Origin: CAINVV01 sp964506325
GTDB taxonomy: Bacteria; Bacteroidota; Bacteroidia; Bacteroidales; Prolixibacteraceae
NCBI GenBank assembly: GCA_964506325.1
Contig: CAZDLO010000006.1
Location: 19,515 to 83,514, forward strand
Direction of reading: 5' to 3'
DNA length: 64,000 nt
Part shown: positions 32,642-41,431 of the stretch, one piece after another
Layout: each line of letters opens with the position of its first letter
Numbering within the stretch: position 1 is the first letter of the stretch
Made by a program: the position numbers and the translations under genes
Notes under the pieces: generated by a model
Databases searched by the model: none
What the model saw: the letters and a program-made list of their open reading frames with translations, nothing else
Told to the model about the DNA's origin: nothing

Positions 32642-34021
32642 ATGAAAGAGAGCAGCCGTACTGAAATCGAGTCAATTATAGAATCTCAGCAGGTTTTTTT
32701 CAGGTCTGGCCTGACAAGGGATCTTAATTTTCGTCTGGATAACCTGAAGAAATTGAAATCCGCCATTCTGAAATACGAAGAGCGGATTAGTGAAGCACTT
32801 TGGCTGGATCTCCACAAGTCTCCTGAAGAAGCCTACCTTACCGAAATAAGTATTGTACTGCAGGAGATTGATTATCACACCGGGAACCTGAAAAAGTGGT
32901 CTAAACCCAAAAGGGTTAAAACGCCCTTTACCTTACTGCCATCCCGGAGCAGCATTTATTATGAACCACTGGGTACAACCCTGATCGTTGCACCTTGGAA
33001 CTATCCGTTCCAACTTCTCTTTTGTCCTTTGATAGGGGCAATTTCATCCGGTTGCTGTGCCTTGCTAAAATCCTCACCAAAAACTCCGCACACAGATGCT
33101 GTGATGGCAGAACTCATTTCCGTAACATTTGATCCGGGCTACATCGCTTATGCAAGCGGTGGAAGGAACGCAAACCTGTTGCTTCTGGAGCAGCGGTTCG
33201 ACCTGGTCTTTTTTACGGGAGGGCCCTCCCTGGGCAAAATTGTGATGCAGGCAGCCTCCACGTTTCTGACCCCTGTCGTATTGGAACTGGGAGGTAAAAG
33301 TCCCTGTATTGTTGATGCCGGGGCAAATATTGAAATGGCTGCCAGGAGAATCGCATGGGGGAAATGCATCAATGCCGGGCAGACCTGCATTGCTCCCGAC
33401 TATCTCTTTGTTCACAGGTCTGTTAAGGACAGGCTCATTGCCGGAATTATCGCTGCCATCGAAGAAATGTATGGTTCGGACATAAAATCCAGCAGGTTTT
33501 ATCCCCGGATTGTGAACGCCCATGCCATGGAAAGGCTGCAAAAACTTATGCATCATGGCAAAATCATTTACGGAGGTGCAACGGATGAGTCTCAGAATTT
33601 TATTTCACCTACCATTATCGATGGTATTGAGCCGGGTTTCCCGATCATGCAGGAAGAGATCTTCGGGCCGCTGTTGCCGGTTCTCACCTTTGAGCATATA
33701 GATGAAGTGACAGATTATGTGAATAAGAATGAAAAACCACTGGCATTCTATTATTTCGGTCCGAAGAGAGGGGCCGGGGAGATACTTGGAAAAACAAGCT
33801 CCGGTGGTGGATGTATCAATGACAACCTGCTCCATTTTGCCAATCATCACCTTCCTTTCGGAGGTGTTGGAAACAGCGGTATGAACAATTACCATGGTCA
33901 CACCAGTTTCCTGGCCTTTTCCAACCAACGGGGTATCCTGACTTCTTCATCCTGGATAGACATCCCGGTCAAGTACCCTCCCTTTAAATACTTTAAGTGG
34001 GTAAAAAAAATTATCGGATAG
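32642..34021 (+). CDS. Aldehyde dehydrogenase (ALDH3-like, NAD(P)-dependent)
   Basis: This is a 459-aa enzyme. Key segments are VAPWNYPFQLLFCPLIGAIS, the Rossmann region FTGGPSLGKIVMQAA, VLELGGKSPCIVD (catalytic Glu) and KCINAGQTCIAPDYLFV (catalytic Cys). EEIFGPLLPVLTF and LPFGGVGNSGMNNYHG lie towards the end. The length and the C-terminal FSNQRGIL with a hydrophobic, lysine-rich tail (YPPFKYFKWVKKIIG) match class 3 / fatty-aldehyde-type dehydrogenases, which oxidise medium to long aldehydes and often sit at membranes. It is a single gene, convergent with the CAP-domain gene 35 bp away. Confidence 0.93.
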   Translation: MKESSRTEIESIIESQQVFFRSGLTRDLNFRLDNLKKLKSAILKYEERISEALWLDLHKSPEEAYLTEISIVLQEIDYHTGNLKKWSKPKRVKTPFTLLPSRSSIYYEPLGTTLIVAPWNYPFQLLFCPLIGAISSGCCALLKSSPKTPHTDAVMAELISVTFDPGYIAYASGGRNANLLLLEQRFDLVFFTGGPSLGKIVMQAASTFLTPVVLELGGKSPCIVDAGANIEMAARRIAWGKCINAGQTCIAPDYLFVHRSVKDRLIAGIIAAIEEMYGSDIKSSRFYPRIVNAHAMERLQKLMHHGKIIYGGATDESQNFISPTIIDGIEPGFPIMQEEIFGPLLPVLTFEHIDEVTDYVNKNEKPLAFYYFGPKRGAGEILGKTSSGGGCINDNLLHFANHHLPFGGVGNSGMNNYHGHTSFLAFSNQRGILTSSSWIDIPVKYPPFKYFKWVKKIIG

Positions 34022-34056
34022 GATTTCAGCGGTAGGATCGGGTAAGGTCGATTGAT

Positions 34057-34590
34057 TCAGGGCCCCTGTTGCCGGCCCCCAAAATCCTGTGTCCAGTAGG
34101 TCCCGCTCCTGGCCACCCCCATGAACCGGAAATCCTGGTTCATGATGTTCCTGCAATGTGCCGGACTTTTTAGCCATCCTTCCACAACCTGCTGTTCCGT
34201 TTTGTAGCCAAGGGCAATATTTTCGCCACAGCTGTTCCAGATAAAACCGGCCGCAGTAATTCTTTCACTGAGGGTGGAGCCATCTGACCCGGTGTGGCTC
34301 AGGAAATTGCGGGCCGACATATCCAGGCTGTGCCTATTGGCTGCTGATTCAAGTCGGTCGTCCCAGGCTACTGCAGCCGCAGGAGGCATCTTCCGGTCGC
34401 CGCATTTGCAGCCTTTTGATCTTGCCTCGTTTACCAGGGACAACAAATTCTGTTTTTCAATTTCGGAAAGTTCGTTCCGTACTGTCGCACTGCCCTTTTG
34501 TGCCAGGGCATTACAACCCATTAAAAAAAGCAGTAAAAAAATACCCGTTTTCAGTCCCTTGGTGCTGTTTTCTGTGTACGTCATTTTCAT
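34057..34590 (-). CDS. CAP-domain (SCP/PR1-like) secreted protein
   Basis: This 177-aa exported protein has a signal peptide in residues 1-31 (KTGIFLLLFLMGCNALAQ). A Cys before ALAQ could also be a lipid-attachment site. The CAP domain has AAVAWDDRLESAANRHSLDM (first His), RNFLSHTGSDGSTLSERI (second His), CGENIALGYKTEQQVVEGW (Glu) and SPAHCRNIMNQDFRFMG. These form the conserved CAP cavity. The function in bacteria is mostly unknown. It starts 9 bp after the GH92 gene on the same strand, so it is very likely co-transcribed with it. Confidence 0.9.
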   Translation of the reverse strand: MKMTYTENSTKGLKTGIFLLLFLMGCNALAQKGSATVRNELSEIEKQNLLSLVNEARSKGCKCGDRKMPPAAAVAWDDRLESAANRHSLDMSARNFLSHTGSDGSTLSERITAAGFIWNSCGENIALGYKTEQQVVEGWLKSPAHCRNIMNQDFRFMGVARSGTYWTQDFGGRQQGP

Positions 34591-34599
34591 AGTCGGAAT

Positions 34600-36894
34600 C
34601 TACCTTTTCCCCCAATCCTTGTTGGGTGTGTCCCCCAAAACATAGTTCAGGGTGCCTCCGTTGACAATGTCCCTGAAATAGATCCAGGATTTGTCCAGGG
34701 GTTTTCCGTTTAGTTCTGCGCTCTGGATGTAAATATTTTCCGGGGAGTTGTTTCTTGTGGTTATCTCAAATTTTTTCCCCTTGTAAAAGGCTGGATCCAG
34801 AGAAATAGTGATCTTTTTGAAAAGCGGGGCAGAGAGTTCAACCTTTGAGCTGTCTGTTGTTCCTCCGTTCATTTCAAAGAGTCCCATGGAGGTAATCACA
34901 AACCAGCCTCCCATCTGGCCCTCATCCTCATCCCCTTCCCAGCCGTGGTAAGGGGTATCCCCATAGTATGAATTCAGGATGGCCCTGGTGTATTTTTGTG
35001 TCAGCCAGGGCTTTCCCGAATAGTTGAAAAGCCAGGAGGCCTGCATGTTTACCTCATTGCCCTGGTTGATGTAGTATTCATAAACTTTTGACTGGACACG
35101 GTCCAGTGCGTGAGCGGCAAACATGAATTTCCCGGATTTTTCGAAACCTTCTTCCAGTCTTTGGTTGAAAAGCTCCTTCCCCATGAGTTCAACAACACCG
35201 GGAATATTATGGGGAACATAAAAACTGTACTGCCATGCATTGCCTTCGCTCCACAATTCCCCGGAGAACAGGTTGTTGTCTGTCTTCCAGTTGCCAAACT
35301 GGTCTCTGGGCATCTGCCATTTAACATCCCTGTTGAACTGGTTTCTCCAGTTGTCTGAACGTTTCAGGAAAAACTCATAATCCTCCTTTTTCCCCAGGGC
35401 CCTTGCCAGCTGGGCAGTACAGAAATCTGTAAAGGAATAGTCCAGTGTCCTGGACGAGCGTTTCGATATATCATAGGGAACATATCCCAATTTGTTGTAT
35501 AGATCCAGCCATTCCATCCCCACGTTGCCTGATTTGTCCAGTTTACCTCCCTGAACTGTTGCATTGTGCCGTACAGCCTCCCAGAGTTTCCCGACGTCAT
35601 AATTCCGAATCCCTTTCTGGTAGGCAGAAACCATGAGTGCCATTTCATGGGTTACTCCCATCACACGCGTGTGCTCCAGTCCGGTAGGGCCGTTGTTGGT
35701 CCATCCCGTATGTGCGAATAGTTCAAGCTGGGTGTTGACCCAGTTATTCATGATGCCGGGGGCAATCAGGGAGAGGATGGTATTGTAGTTCCAGTAGGTG
35801 TTCCAGAATGCATCGCCCCCATACATGGCTGTTCCTTCAGGTGTTTTCCTGATTTCCTCGAACGGGTCACAATACCTGCCGTCGGCATCGCTCCATGTTT
35901 GTTTGGCAAAACTCCGGTAAAGGTTGGTATAGAATTTCTTTTGGTCTTTCTCATTGCCCTCCACCTGTATCCTGGAAAGCTGATCGTTCCATTGTTTTCG
36001 GGCCGCTGCGGCAACTTTATCAAAATCCCATCCATAATCATCAAGTTCGGCCTTCAGGTTGTTGCGTGCCCCCTCCGCATCAACGAGGGAAAGCCCAACC
36101 TTAACCATTACCGGTTCAGTGGTATTAGTGTCGTAATTCACAAAGGCTGCGACATCACCCGAACCGCTGATCATGGAAGTTGTATCCGTGATGTCCTCAT
36201 TCACCCACCCTCCCATGCTACGGAAGGGCTTGCTGAACCGGATGGAAAAATAGAGCCTGTATTCCATGTTTTTCGTGGCAGGAACAATGGTATTGGCATA
36301 GCCCTCTATAAGCGTGTTGCTTATTTTAAGGATTTTCGCATCCAGTATCTCCGCCTGGTCTTCCGCCGGGAAAAGCAGGGAAAGTATGATCCTGGCATTA
36401 CCTTCCCTGTCAAAGCTATACCTGTGAAATCCGCAATGTGTGGTAGCTGTCATCTCCGCCTTGCAGGAGGCATCATAGAGATAGCAGGAATAGTAGCCGG
36501 GAGATGCCTTCTCGGTCGACTTTTCGATGCGGGAATGATAACCGGCACTCCCACCACGATAAGGCCTGTCGCTTGCCCCATCCGACCTGGTGAAATCCTG
36601 CATGGCCGGCATGATCCTTAATCCTGACATGGTCCATGCATGAATATGGCTGAATCCCGATACGTTCATGATGGAGTATTCATACCCTCCCATCCAGCCG
36701 GATGTCTGGTTGTCCGGTCCGAGCTGGACCATCCCGTACGGAACAGTGGCATAAGGGCCAAGCATCCACCTGGAATTGGAGGTACCGGTGAAAAGATCCA
36801 CCTGGTCGACAGGTTCCGGGGAAACAGGTGCAGGGGTACTGCATGCGGTAACGACGGCTATGCAGCCAATTAACAGGAATATTCTCAGGTTCAT
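34600..36894 (-). CDS. Glycoside hydrolase family 92 alpha-mannosidase, lipoprotein
   Basis: This 764-aa exported enzyme has a lipoprotein signal, MNLRIFLLIGCIAVVTACS, with the lipobox VTAC; it is probably surface- or periplasm-anchored. The N-terminal beta-sandwich begins VDLFTGTSNSRWMLGPYATVPYGMVQLGPDN. The C-terminal (alpha/alpha)6 domain has FWNTYWNYNTILSLIAP, NEVNMQASWLFNYSGKPW and GDEDEGQMGGWFVITSMGLFEM, the family's calcium and catalytic landmarks. GH92 enzymes are Ca-dependent exo-alpha-mannosidases acting on N-glycans or yeast mannan. No other mannan genes or SusC/D pair are adjacent; the CAP gene follows in an operon. Confidence 0.94.
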   Translation of the reverse strand: MNLRIFLLIGCIAVVTACSTPAPVSPEPVDQVDLFTGTSNSRWMLGPYATVPYGMVQLGPDNQTSGWMGGYEYSIMNVSGFSHIHAWTMSGLRIMPAMQDFTRSDGASDRPYRGGSAGYHSRIEKSTEKASPGYYSCYLYDASCKAEMTATTHCGFHRYSFDREGNARIILSLLFPAEDQAEILDAKILKISNTLIEGYANTIVPATKNMEYRLYFSIRFSKPFRSMGGWVNEDITDTTSMISGSGDVAAFVNYDTNTTEPVMVKVGLSLVDAEGARNNLKAELDDYGWDFDKVAAAARKQWNDQLSRIQVEGNEKDQKKFYTNLYRSFAKQTWSDADGRYCDPFEEIRKTPEGTAMYGGDAFWNTYWNYNTILSLIAPGIMNNWVNTQLELFAHTGWTNNGPTGLEHTRVMGVTHEMALMVSAYQKGIRNYDVGKLWEAVRHNATVQGGKLDKSGNVGMEWLDLYNKLGYVPYDISKRSSRTLDYSFTDFCTAQLARALGKKEDYEFFLKRSDNWRNQFNRDVKWQMPRDQFGNWKTDNNLFSGELWSEGNAWQYSFYVPHNIPGVVELMGKELFNQRLEEGFEKSGKFMFAAHALDRVQSKVYEYYINQGNEVNMQASWLFNYSGKPWLTQKYTRAILNSYYGDTPYHGWEGDEDEGQMGGWFVITSMGLFEMNGGTTDSSKVELSAPLFKKITISLDPAFYKGKKFEITTRNNSPENIYIQSAELNGKPLDKSWIYFRDIVNGGTLNYVLGDTPNKDWGKR

Positions 36895-36989
36895 GACAAT
36901 AGACAGTATTTTAATGTTCCGGGATAACAGTACTAAAATAGCTTAATTATCATGGATAATGAGAAAACTTCATTCGCAGCGGTAAATTG

Positions 36990-37391
36990 TTATTTGGCTT
37001 TTTCAGGAACCTTTTTATTCTCCTTGTAGCGCATATCAGGGGTTCCGTCTTTTTTGACAGGTCCCGCGGGTGCTGCTTTGGCTGCCTCCTTGTTTTCCTT
37101 GTAGCGCATGTCAGGAGTTCCGTCTTTTTTGGTTGGCGTACCTGCTTTCCGGGTCTCGGCCTTGGCTTTATCCAGGTCTTTCTTTGCAGCATCAGCATCA
37201 GCTTTGGCTTTCTCGGCATCTTTTTTAACAGCACCGGCTTCTGCTTTGGCTTTTTCCAAATCTTTTTTTGCCTTTTCAACATCCTTCGCCTCTTTTTGGA
37301 CGGCTTCTTTGGAAGCAGGTTTGACATCCTGGGCAAAAGTTACCACGGCACTGAAGCAAACAAGAACTAAAAAGAGAATTAATTTTTTCAT
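36990..37391 (-). CDS. Exported Lys/Ala-rich coiled-coil protein with two KDGTPDMRYKENK repeats
   Basis: This is a 133-aa protein. A signal peptide (residues 1-20, ending TFA) is followed by a Lys/Ala/Glu/Asp coiled-coil segment (28-80) with near-heptad repeats. The C-terminal part has two copies of KKDGTPDMRYKENK at 88-101 and 113-126. The repeat is matched at DNA level by 35-bp near-identical copies. The motif recurs in Bacteroidota exported proteins of unknown function, to my recollection. It is highly basic, with no catalytic signature. The overlapping ORF on the opposite strand is an effect of low-complexity composition. A TATATTTG -7-like box lies on the minus strand at 37529-37522, about 130 bp upstream. 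Confidence 0.75.
   Translation of the reverse strand: MKKLILFLVLVCFSAVVTFAQDVKPASKEAVQKEAKDVEKAKKDLEKAKAEAGAVKKDAEKAKADADAAKKDLDKAKAETRKAGTPTKKDGTPDMRYKENKEAAKAAPAGPVKKDGTPDMRYKENKKVPEKAK
37021..37130. repeat. Two 35-bp direct repeats inside the KDGTPDMRYKENK gene
   Basis: Positions 37021-37055 and 37096-37130 are identical except for two bases. They encode the two C-terminal protein repeats and indicate recent internal duplication or strong constraint. Confidence 0.85.
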
Positions 37392-37867
37392 TTTGTCAGA
37401 GTTTTAAAATTCGGCATTTTGATATCTAAACAACGGAAGGGAATCCATTTCTTTGAAATTTGTTCTCCCCGCGCAAGGTAACGGGATTGATATTTGGTGC
37501 TGGTCATTGAGAATGCTCTTACAAATATAGGCAGGGGATGGCGAAAATGGAAGCCATCTATCTATATTTATGAGGGTAAATGCCTCATTTTCTTTTCCCT
37601 CACCTGGTCTGCCTAAGAAAATTATGTTAATTATTTGAATTTCAGTCAACTTGATACTGTCTCAAATTCTTATTCCCGCACAATGTTTTCGTGTGAAAAC
37701 CGGATAATTAATAAAAATATATCTTTGAATTGCTTTCCGGGTCTTTGATTTGTTTTTTAAATTGCCCCGTGAAATAAGGGTCAGCACAATTCATCTCCAA
37801 ATATTTATTTTCAGTTCTTCCTGCATTTAGGGATGCTGGTTTAATTTTCCTAACAAAATCTTCGAAC
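37392..37867. other. 476-bp divergent spacer upstream of the C45-type hydrolase
   Basis: Contains -7-like boxes for both sides: TATATTTG on the minus strand (37529-37522) for the repeat protein and TATCTTTG on the plus strand (37720-37727) for the hydrolase, 140 bp before its ATG. Neither has a clear -33 TTG at the right distance. No gene or RNA was recognised. Confidence 0.4.
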
Positions 37868-39280
37868 ATGAAAAACGCAATCCTTTTCCTCCTGGTGGTT
37901 TTTGCCTTTCCTGTTATTCTGCGGAGCCAATCCACGGTGAACCTTTCCGTGGAACAGCAATCCTGGCTGTCCAAAGCCACCAGGCATGAGAAGAACGGCT
38001 GGACGTACCTGCACATCGAGGGCAAGCCGGCTGAGAGGGGGTTTCAGCACGGCTACCTGATGGCCGGGGAGATTGTTGAGAACCTGCGCCTTTTAAAGGC
38101 AAGCTGGACTTACAAGACAGCCATGGACTGGTCGTGGTATGTAAAAAATGCGGGTGTGATCCTGACCCCAAGGGTAGATCCTGAGAATCTTGAGGAGATT
38201 GGCGGAATCAGGGAAGGTCTGTCTGCGGCAGGGGTAACAACCTCCATCGATGAACTGGTGGGCCTGAACGGATATCCCGAACTGGTGGGTTACTGGTGGC
38301 CCACGGTCAGGGATTCGGTACATTCCCATTCCGCGGAGAAACTGAGGGAATCCTGCAGTTCGTTTATCGCCACCGGCAGCATGACAAAAGATGGCAGGAT
38401 CGTTCTCGGGCACAACACCATGGATATGTACTACAATCCGGTCTGCAATGTAATCCTGGATATTGTTCCGGAAAAAGGGCACCGGATCCTGATGCAGTCA
38501 CTGGCCGGATTTGTTCACAGCGAGACAGATTTCTTCATTACGGATGCCGGGCTGGTCGGATCTGAGACCACCATCGGCGAATTTTACCCTTTCGATCCGA
38601 AGGGGATCCCTGAATTTTCCCGCATGCGCAGCGCCACCCAGTATGCCTCGAACATCGATGAATGGTGTGAGATCATGAAAAAGGGAAACAACGGCGGATA
38701 TGCCAACGCATGGCTGATCGGGGATATCAACACCAACGAAATTGCCAGGCTTGAACTGGGACTGAAATACATTGGGTTCGAAAAGAAGAAGGATGGTTAC
38801 TTCATTGGTTCGAATGTGGCAGAAGATCTAAAAATTCTCAGGTTTGAGACTAAAAAAGACGAATCGAACATTCTTTATTCCTCCATAGCCAGGCGCGTCA
38901 GGTGGAAACAGCTGATGAAGGAGAATGCCGGTAAAATTGACATTAAAAAGGCCAAATCATTCGAGGCCGACCATTACGACAGTTATCTGAAGAAAAAGAA
39001 TCCAGGCGGCCGATCGCTTTGCGGACACTGGGAGATTGATGCCCAGCCTTTCGGACCGGAAGTCCCGTTTCACCCGGAAGGAACGGTAGACGGGAAGGTA
39101 GTGGATGCGGCTTTGGCCAGTCAGATGTCTTTTGTCGCCCGATGGGGATCAGCCTGCGGCAAGGCTTTTGACGGAGAAAAATTTGTCGCCGGACATCCCC
39201 AGTATGACTGGCTTACCGGTTTGTTGAAAAGCCGGCCTTCCCAACCCTGGACAACTTTCACGGCAGGCGAGAAAAATTAA
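37868..39280 (+). CDS. C45-family (acyl-CoA:6-APA acyltransferase-like) Ntn hydrolase, exported
   Basis: This 470-aa protein has a signal peptide (residues 1-20, ILRSQS). WTYLHIEGKPAERGFQHGYL is the opening seen in C45/phospholipase B-like proteins. RESCSSFIATGSMTKDGRIVLGHNTMD gives the nucleophile Cys with its flanking strand and the conserved GHN. The family is autoproteolytic: the Cys becomes the new N-terminus and hydrolyses or transfers acyl amides. If the family rule holds, cleavage would precede the Cys in ESC. The physiological substrate is unknown, with acylated amino acids, peptides or lipids as possibilities. The dipeptide epimerase follows 129 bp later on the same strand, so a link to peptide turnover is possible. 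Confidence 0.8.
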   Translation: MKNAILFLLVVFAFPVILRSQSTVNLSVEQQSWLSKATRHEKNGWTYLHIEGKPAERGFQHGYLMAGEIVENLRLLKASWTYKTAMDWSWYVKNAGVILTPRVDPENLEEIGGIREGLSAAGVTTSIDELVGLNGYPELVGYWWPTVRDSVHSHSAEKLRESCSSFIATGSMTKDGRIVLGHNTMDMYYNPVCNVILDIVPEKGHRILMQSLAGFVHSETDFFITDAGLVGSETTIGEFYPFDPKGIPEFSRMRSATQYASNIDEWCEIMKKGNNGGYANAWLIGDINTNEIARLELGLKYIGFEKKKDGYFIGSNVAEDLKILRFETKKDESNILYSSIARRVRWKQLMKENAGKIDIKKAKSFEADHYDSYLKKKNPGGRSLCGHWEIDAQPFGPEVPFHPEGTVDGKVVDAALASQMSFVARWGSACGKAFDGEKFVAGHPQYDWLTGLLKSRPSQPWTTFTAGEKN

Positions 39281-39409
39281 TGGAGGCACTATCCGGGCAG
39301 TGGAAGTCCTGAGCGCCAGGCAGGATTTCATTCGGTGAATCTTTGTTCCGTTGAGTCCTGGTGGCTCCGTTACCATCCCTTATTGGGCAGATCATAAAAT
39401 TACCCCAGC

Positions 39410-40516
39410 ATGAAGATCACAAAAATAGAACTTTACAAAATGCCGGTCAGGCTGAAGGATCCCTTTGTCATCTCCCTGGGATCTTTCGACTATGCAGAAA
39501 ATGTTGTGGTTGTCCTCCGGACCGACAACGGCCTTTCCGGATTTGGAGAATGCAGTCCGTTCAGGTCAATCAATGGGGAAAGCATGGATACCTGTTTCGT
39601 TGTGGGCCAGGATCTTTCAAAAGGTCTGCTGGGTCTGGATCCGGTTACGATTGAAGAATGTTCGCACCGGATGGACAGGATTATTTATGGAAATTCAAGT
39701 ATCAAGAGTGCCTTTGACATAGCCTTGTATGATATTGCTTCGCAAACTGCCGGACTCCCTTTGTATGCTTTCCTGGGAGGAAAAAATGACAGGGAACTGG
39801 TAACGGATTATACGGTAAGCCTGGGGGATAAGCACAAAATGGTCCGCGATGCATTAAGGATCCAGGCAGATGGGTTCAGGATAATAAAAGTAAAACTGGG
39901 GGAGTCCGCAGAAAAGGATACGGAGCGGATCAGGCTGATCCGGGAAGCTGTCGGATACGAAATTCCGATCAGGATCGATGCCAACCAGGGATGGGATACC
40001 GATACCGCCCTTGAAACGCTTCAAGCCATGCAACCCTTTAACATCCAGCATTGTGAAGAGCCTATACCCAGGTGGAATTTTATGGATCTTCCCGGGATAA
40101 GGCGGTCCAGCCCCATCCCCATCATGGCGGATGAATCCTGTTGCGACCACCACGACGCCAAAAGACTGATCGGCCTGGAAGCTTGTGATCTGCTGAATGT
40201 CAAGCTGGGAAAATCTTCCGGAATCTTCAATGCCTTGAAAATTATTAAGCTTGCTGAAGCAGCCGGCCTCGGGATCCAGGTGGGTGGCTTCCTGGAGTCC
40301 AGGCTTGGTTTTACAGCTGCAGCACACCTGGCACTTTCCAGTCCGGGCATCATCCATTGTGATTTTGATACACCGCTGATGTTCACGGAAGATCCTGTCT
40401 CAGGAGGTATAACCTATGACGGCAGGGGTCGGGTAATTGTGCCGGAAGGTCCGGGACTGGGGGCCTGGATTGAACAGGCAGTGCTGGACAGGCTGGCCGG
40501 GATTGTTATTGAATGA
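39410..40516 (+). CDS. Dipeptide epimerase (L-Ala-D/L-Glu-type, enolase superfamily)
   Basis: This 368-aa enzyme belongs to the muconate lactonising subgroup. The catalytic lysine pair appears in RIIKVKLGES (KxK). Metal ligands are in IRIDANQGWD, QHCEEPIP and IMADESCCDHHD, and a second lysine lies in LLNVKLGKSSG. The late CDFDTPLMF motif is a DxD that binds the dipeptide amino group and marks dipeptide epimerases. Such enzymes usually epimerise L-Ala-D-Glu in murein-peptide recycling, though specificity varies widely. It has no signal peptide and is cytoplasmic. Confidence 0.88.
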   Translation: MKITKIELYKMPVRLKDPFVISLGSFDYAENVVVVLRTDNGLSGFGECSPFRSINGESMDTCFVVGQDLSKGLLGLDPVTIEECSHRMDRIIYGNSSIKSAFDIALYDIASQTAGLPLYAFLGGKNDRELVTDYTVSLGDKHKMVRDALRIQADGFRIIKVKLGESAEKDTERIRLIREAVGYEIPIRIDANQGWDTDTALETLQAMQPFNIQHCEEPIPRWNFMDLPGIRRSSPIPIMADESCCDHHDAKRLIGLEACDLLNVKLGKSSGIFNALKIIKLAEAAGLGIQVGGFLESRLGFTAAAHLALSSPGIIHCDFDTPLMFTEDPVSGGITYDGRGRVIVPEGPGLGAWIEQAVLDRLAGIVIE

Positions 40517-40645
40517 TCCCGGGAAATGTGTAATTTTATTGCTGATGCATTATTGAGCCCTTTTTGGATTTTATTGGAAACAGGTAATTCCAAATAGGCA
40601 GGTTCCGGTTCACGCTGGCTGTATTATCATTCTAAAACTTTCGCA

Positions 40646-41401
40646 ATGGATAAGAAATTTGGTGTCATCGTTCTTGTTGCTTTTATTACTGGATTGGCGA
40701 TCAACGGGCTCATCCTGGGAAGAGCGCTGGAACGGTTTAAAAAGGAGGACAGGACAATTTCTGTCAAGGGCTTCTCCGAAAGGGAAGTCAGATCGGATCT
40801 CGCCGTATGGACGATCAAAACTCGCATCGCCGATAATGACCTGGCTGCCGGCAGTAAGGCCATGGATGAAGCCAGAAATAAGGTAGTTGCCTTCCTGCTG
40901 GAAAATGGAATCAATAAAGAAGAGATTATTCAAAAGGATCTGATTGTCAATGACAAAAAAGCCCAGGAGTGGGACAACAGCAATGTTGCCAACAGCTTCA
41001 GGTTCATCATAGACAACATCATCCAGGTGAGGAGCAGCCAGGTAGAAATTATCGAAAGAGTAAGCAGGATGACGGATGAATTGCTGAAAAGGGGAGTACT
41101 GGTAAGTAACAGGAATGAATACCAGGGAGCTGTCAGGTACTATTACACCAAACTCAACGAGATAAAGCCGGAAATGCTGACGGATGCGACAAAAAATGCA
41201 AAAAAAGCAGCTGAACAATTTGCCTCTGAAAGCAATACGGCCATCGGAAAGCTGAAGAAGGCCAACCAGGGATTGTTCACAGTACTGGACAGGGATGAGT
41301 CATTGGCCGGTAATGCCGATGGCGGAGGTTATAATCCGGGAGTCAATGACCTGGTCAAGAAAGTAAGAGTGGTTGTCAGCGTTGAATATTCCATAGAATA
41401 A
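40646..41401 (+). CDS. SIMPL-domain protein with N-terminal membrane anchor
   Basis: This 251-aa protein has an uncleaved-looking anchor at residues 5-26 (FGVIVLVAFITGLAINGLIL). A SIMPL/DUF541 domain follows: DRTISVKGFSEREVRSDLAVWTI, a helical heptad region, RNEYQGAVRYYYTKLNEIK and a C-terminal KVRVVVSVEYSIE strand. SIMPL proteins such as BP26 form periplasmic channel-like oligomers of uncertain function. It looks like a single gene, converging with the lipid kinase 30 bp away. Confidence 0.85.
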   Translation: MDKKFGVIVLVAFITGLAINGLILGRALERFKKEDRTISVKGFSEREVRSDLAVWTIKTRIADNDLAAGSKAMDEARNKVVAFLLENGINKEEIIQKDLIVNDKKAQEWDNSNVANSFRFIIDNIIQVRSSQVEIIERVSRMTDELLKRGVLVSNRNEYQGAVRYYYTKLNEIKPEMLTDATKNAKKAAEQFASESNTAIGKLKKANQGLFTVLDRDESLAGNADGGGYNPGVNDLVKKVRVVVSVEYSIE

Positions 41402-41431
41402 GCAGTATTCGCTTTTTGAATAACCACTTAC

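Noticed and set aside
35899..36621. 240-codon open frame antisense to the GH92 gene
   Set aside because: Lies wholly inside a well-supported GH92 gene and has no domain features.
36987..37370. Plus-strand frame opposite the KDGTPDMRYKENK gene
   Set aside because: Arises from low-complexity Lys/Ala codons read in reverse; Phe-rich product with no domain.
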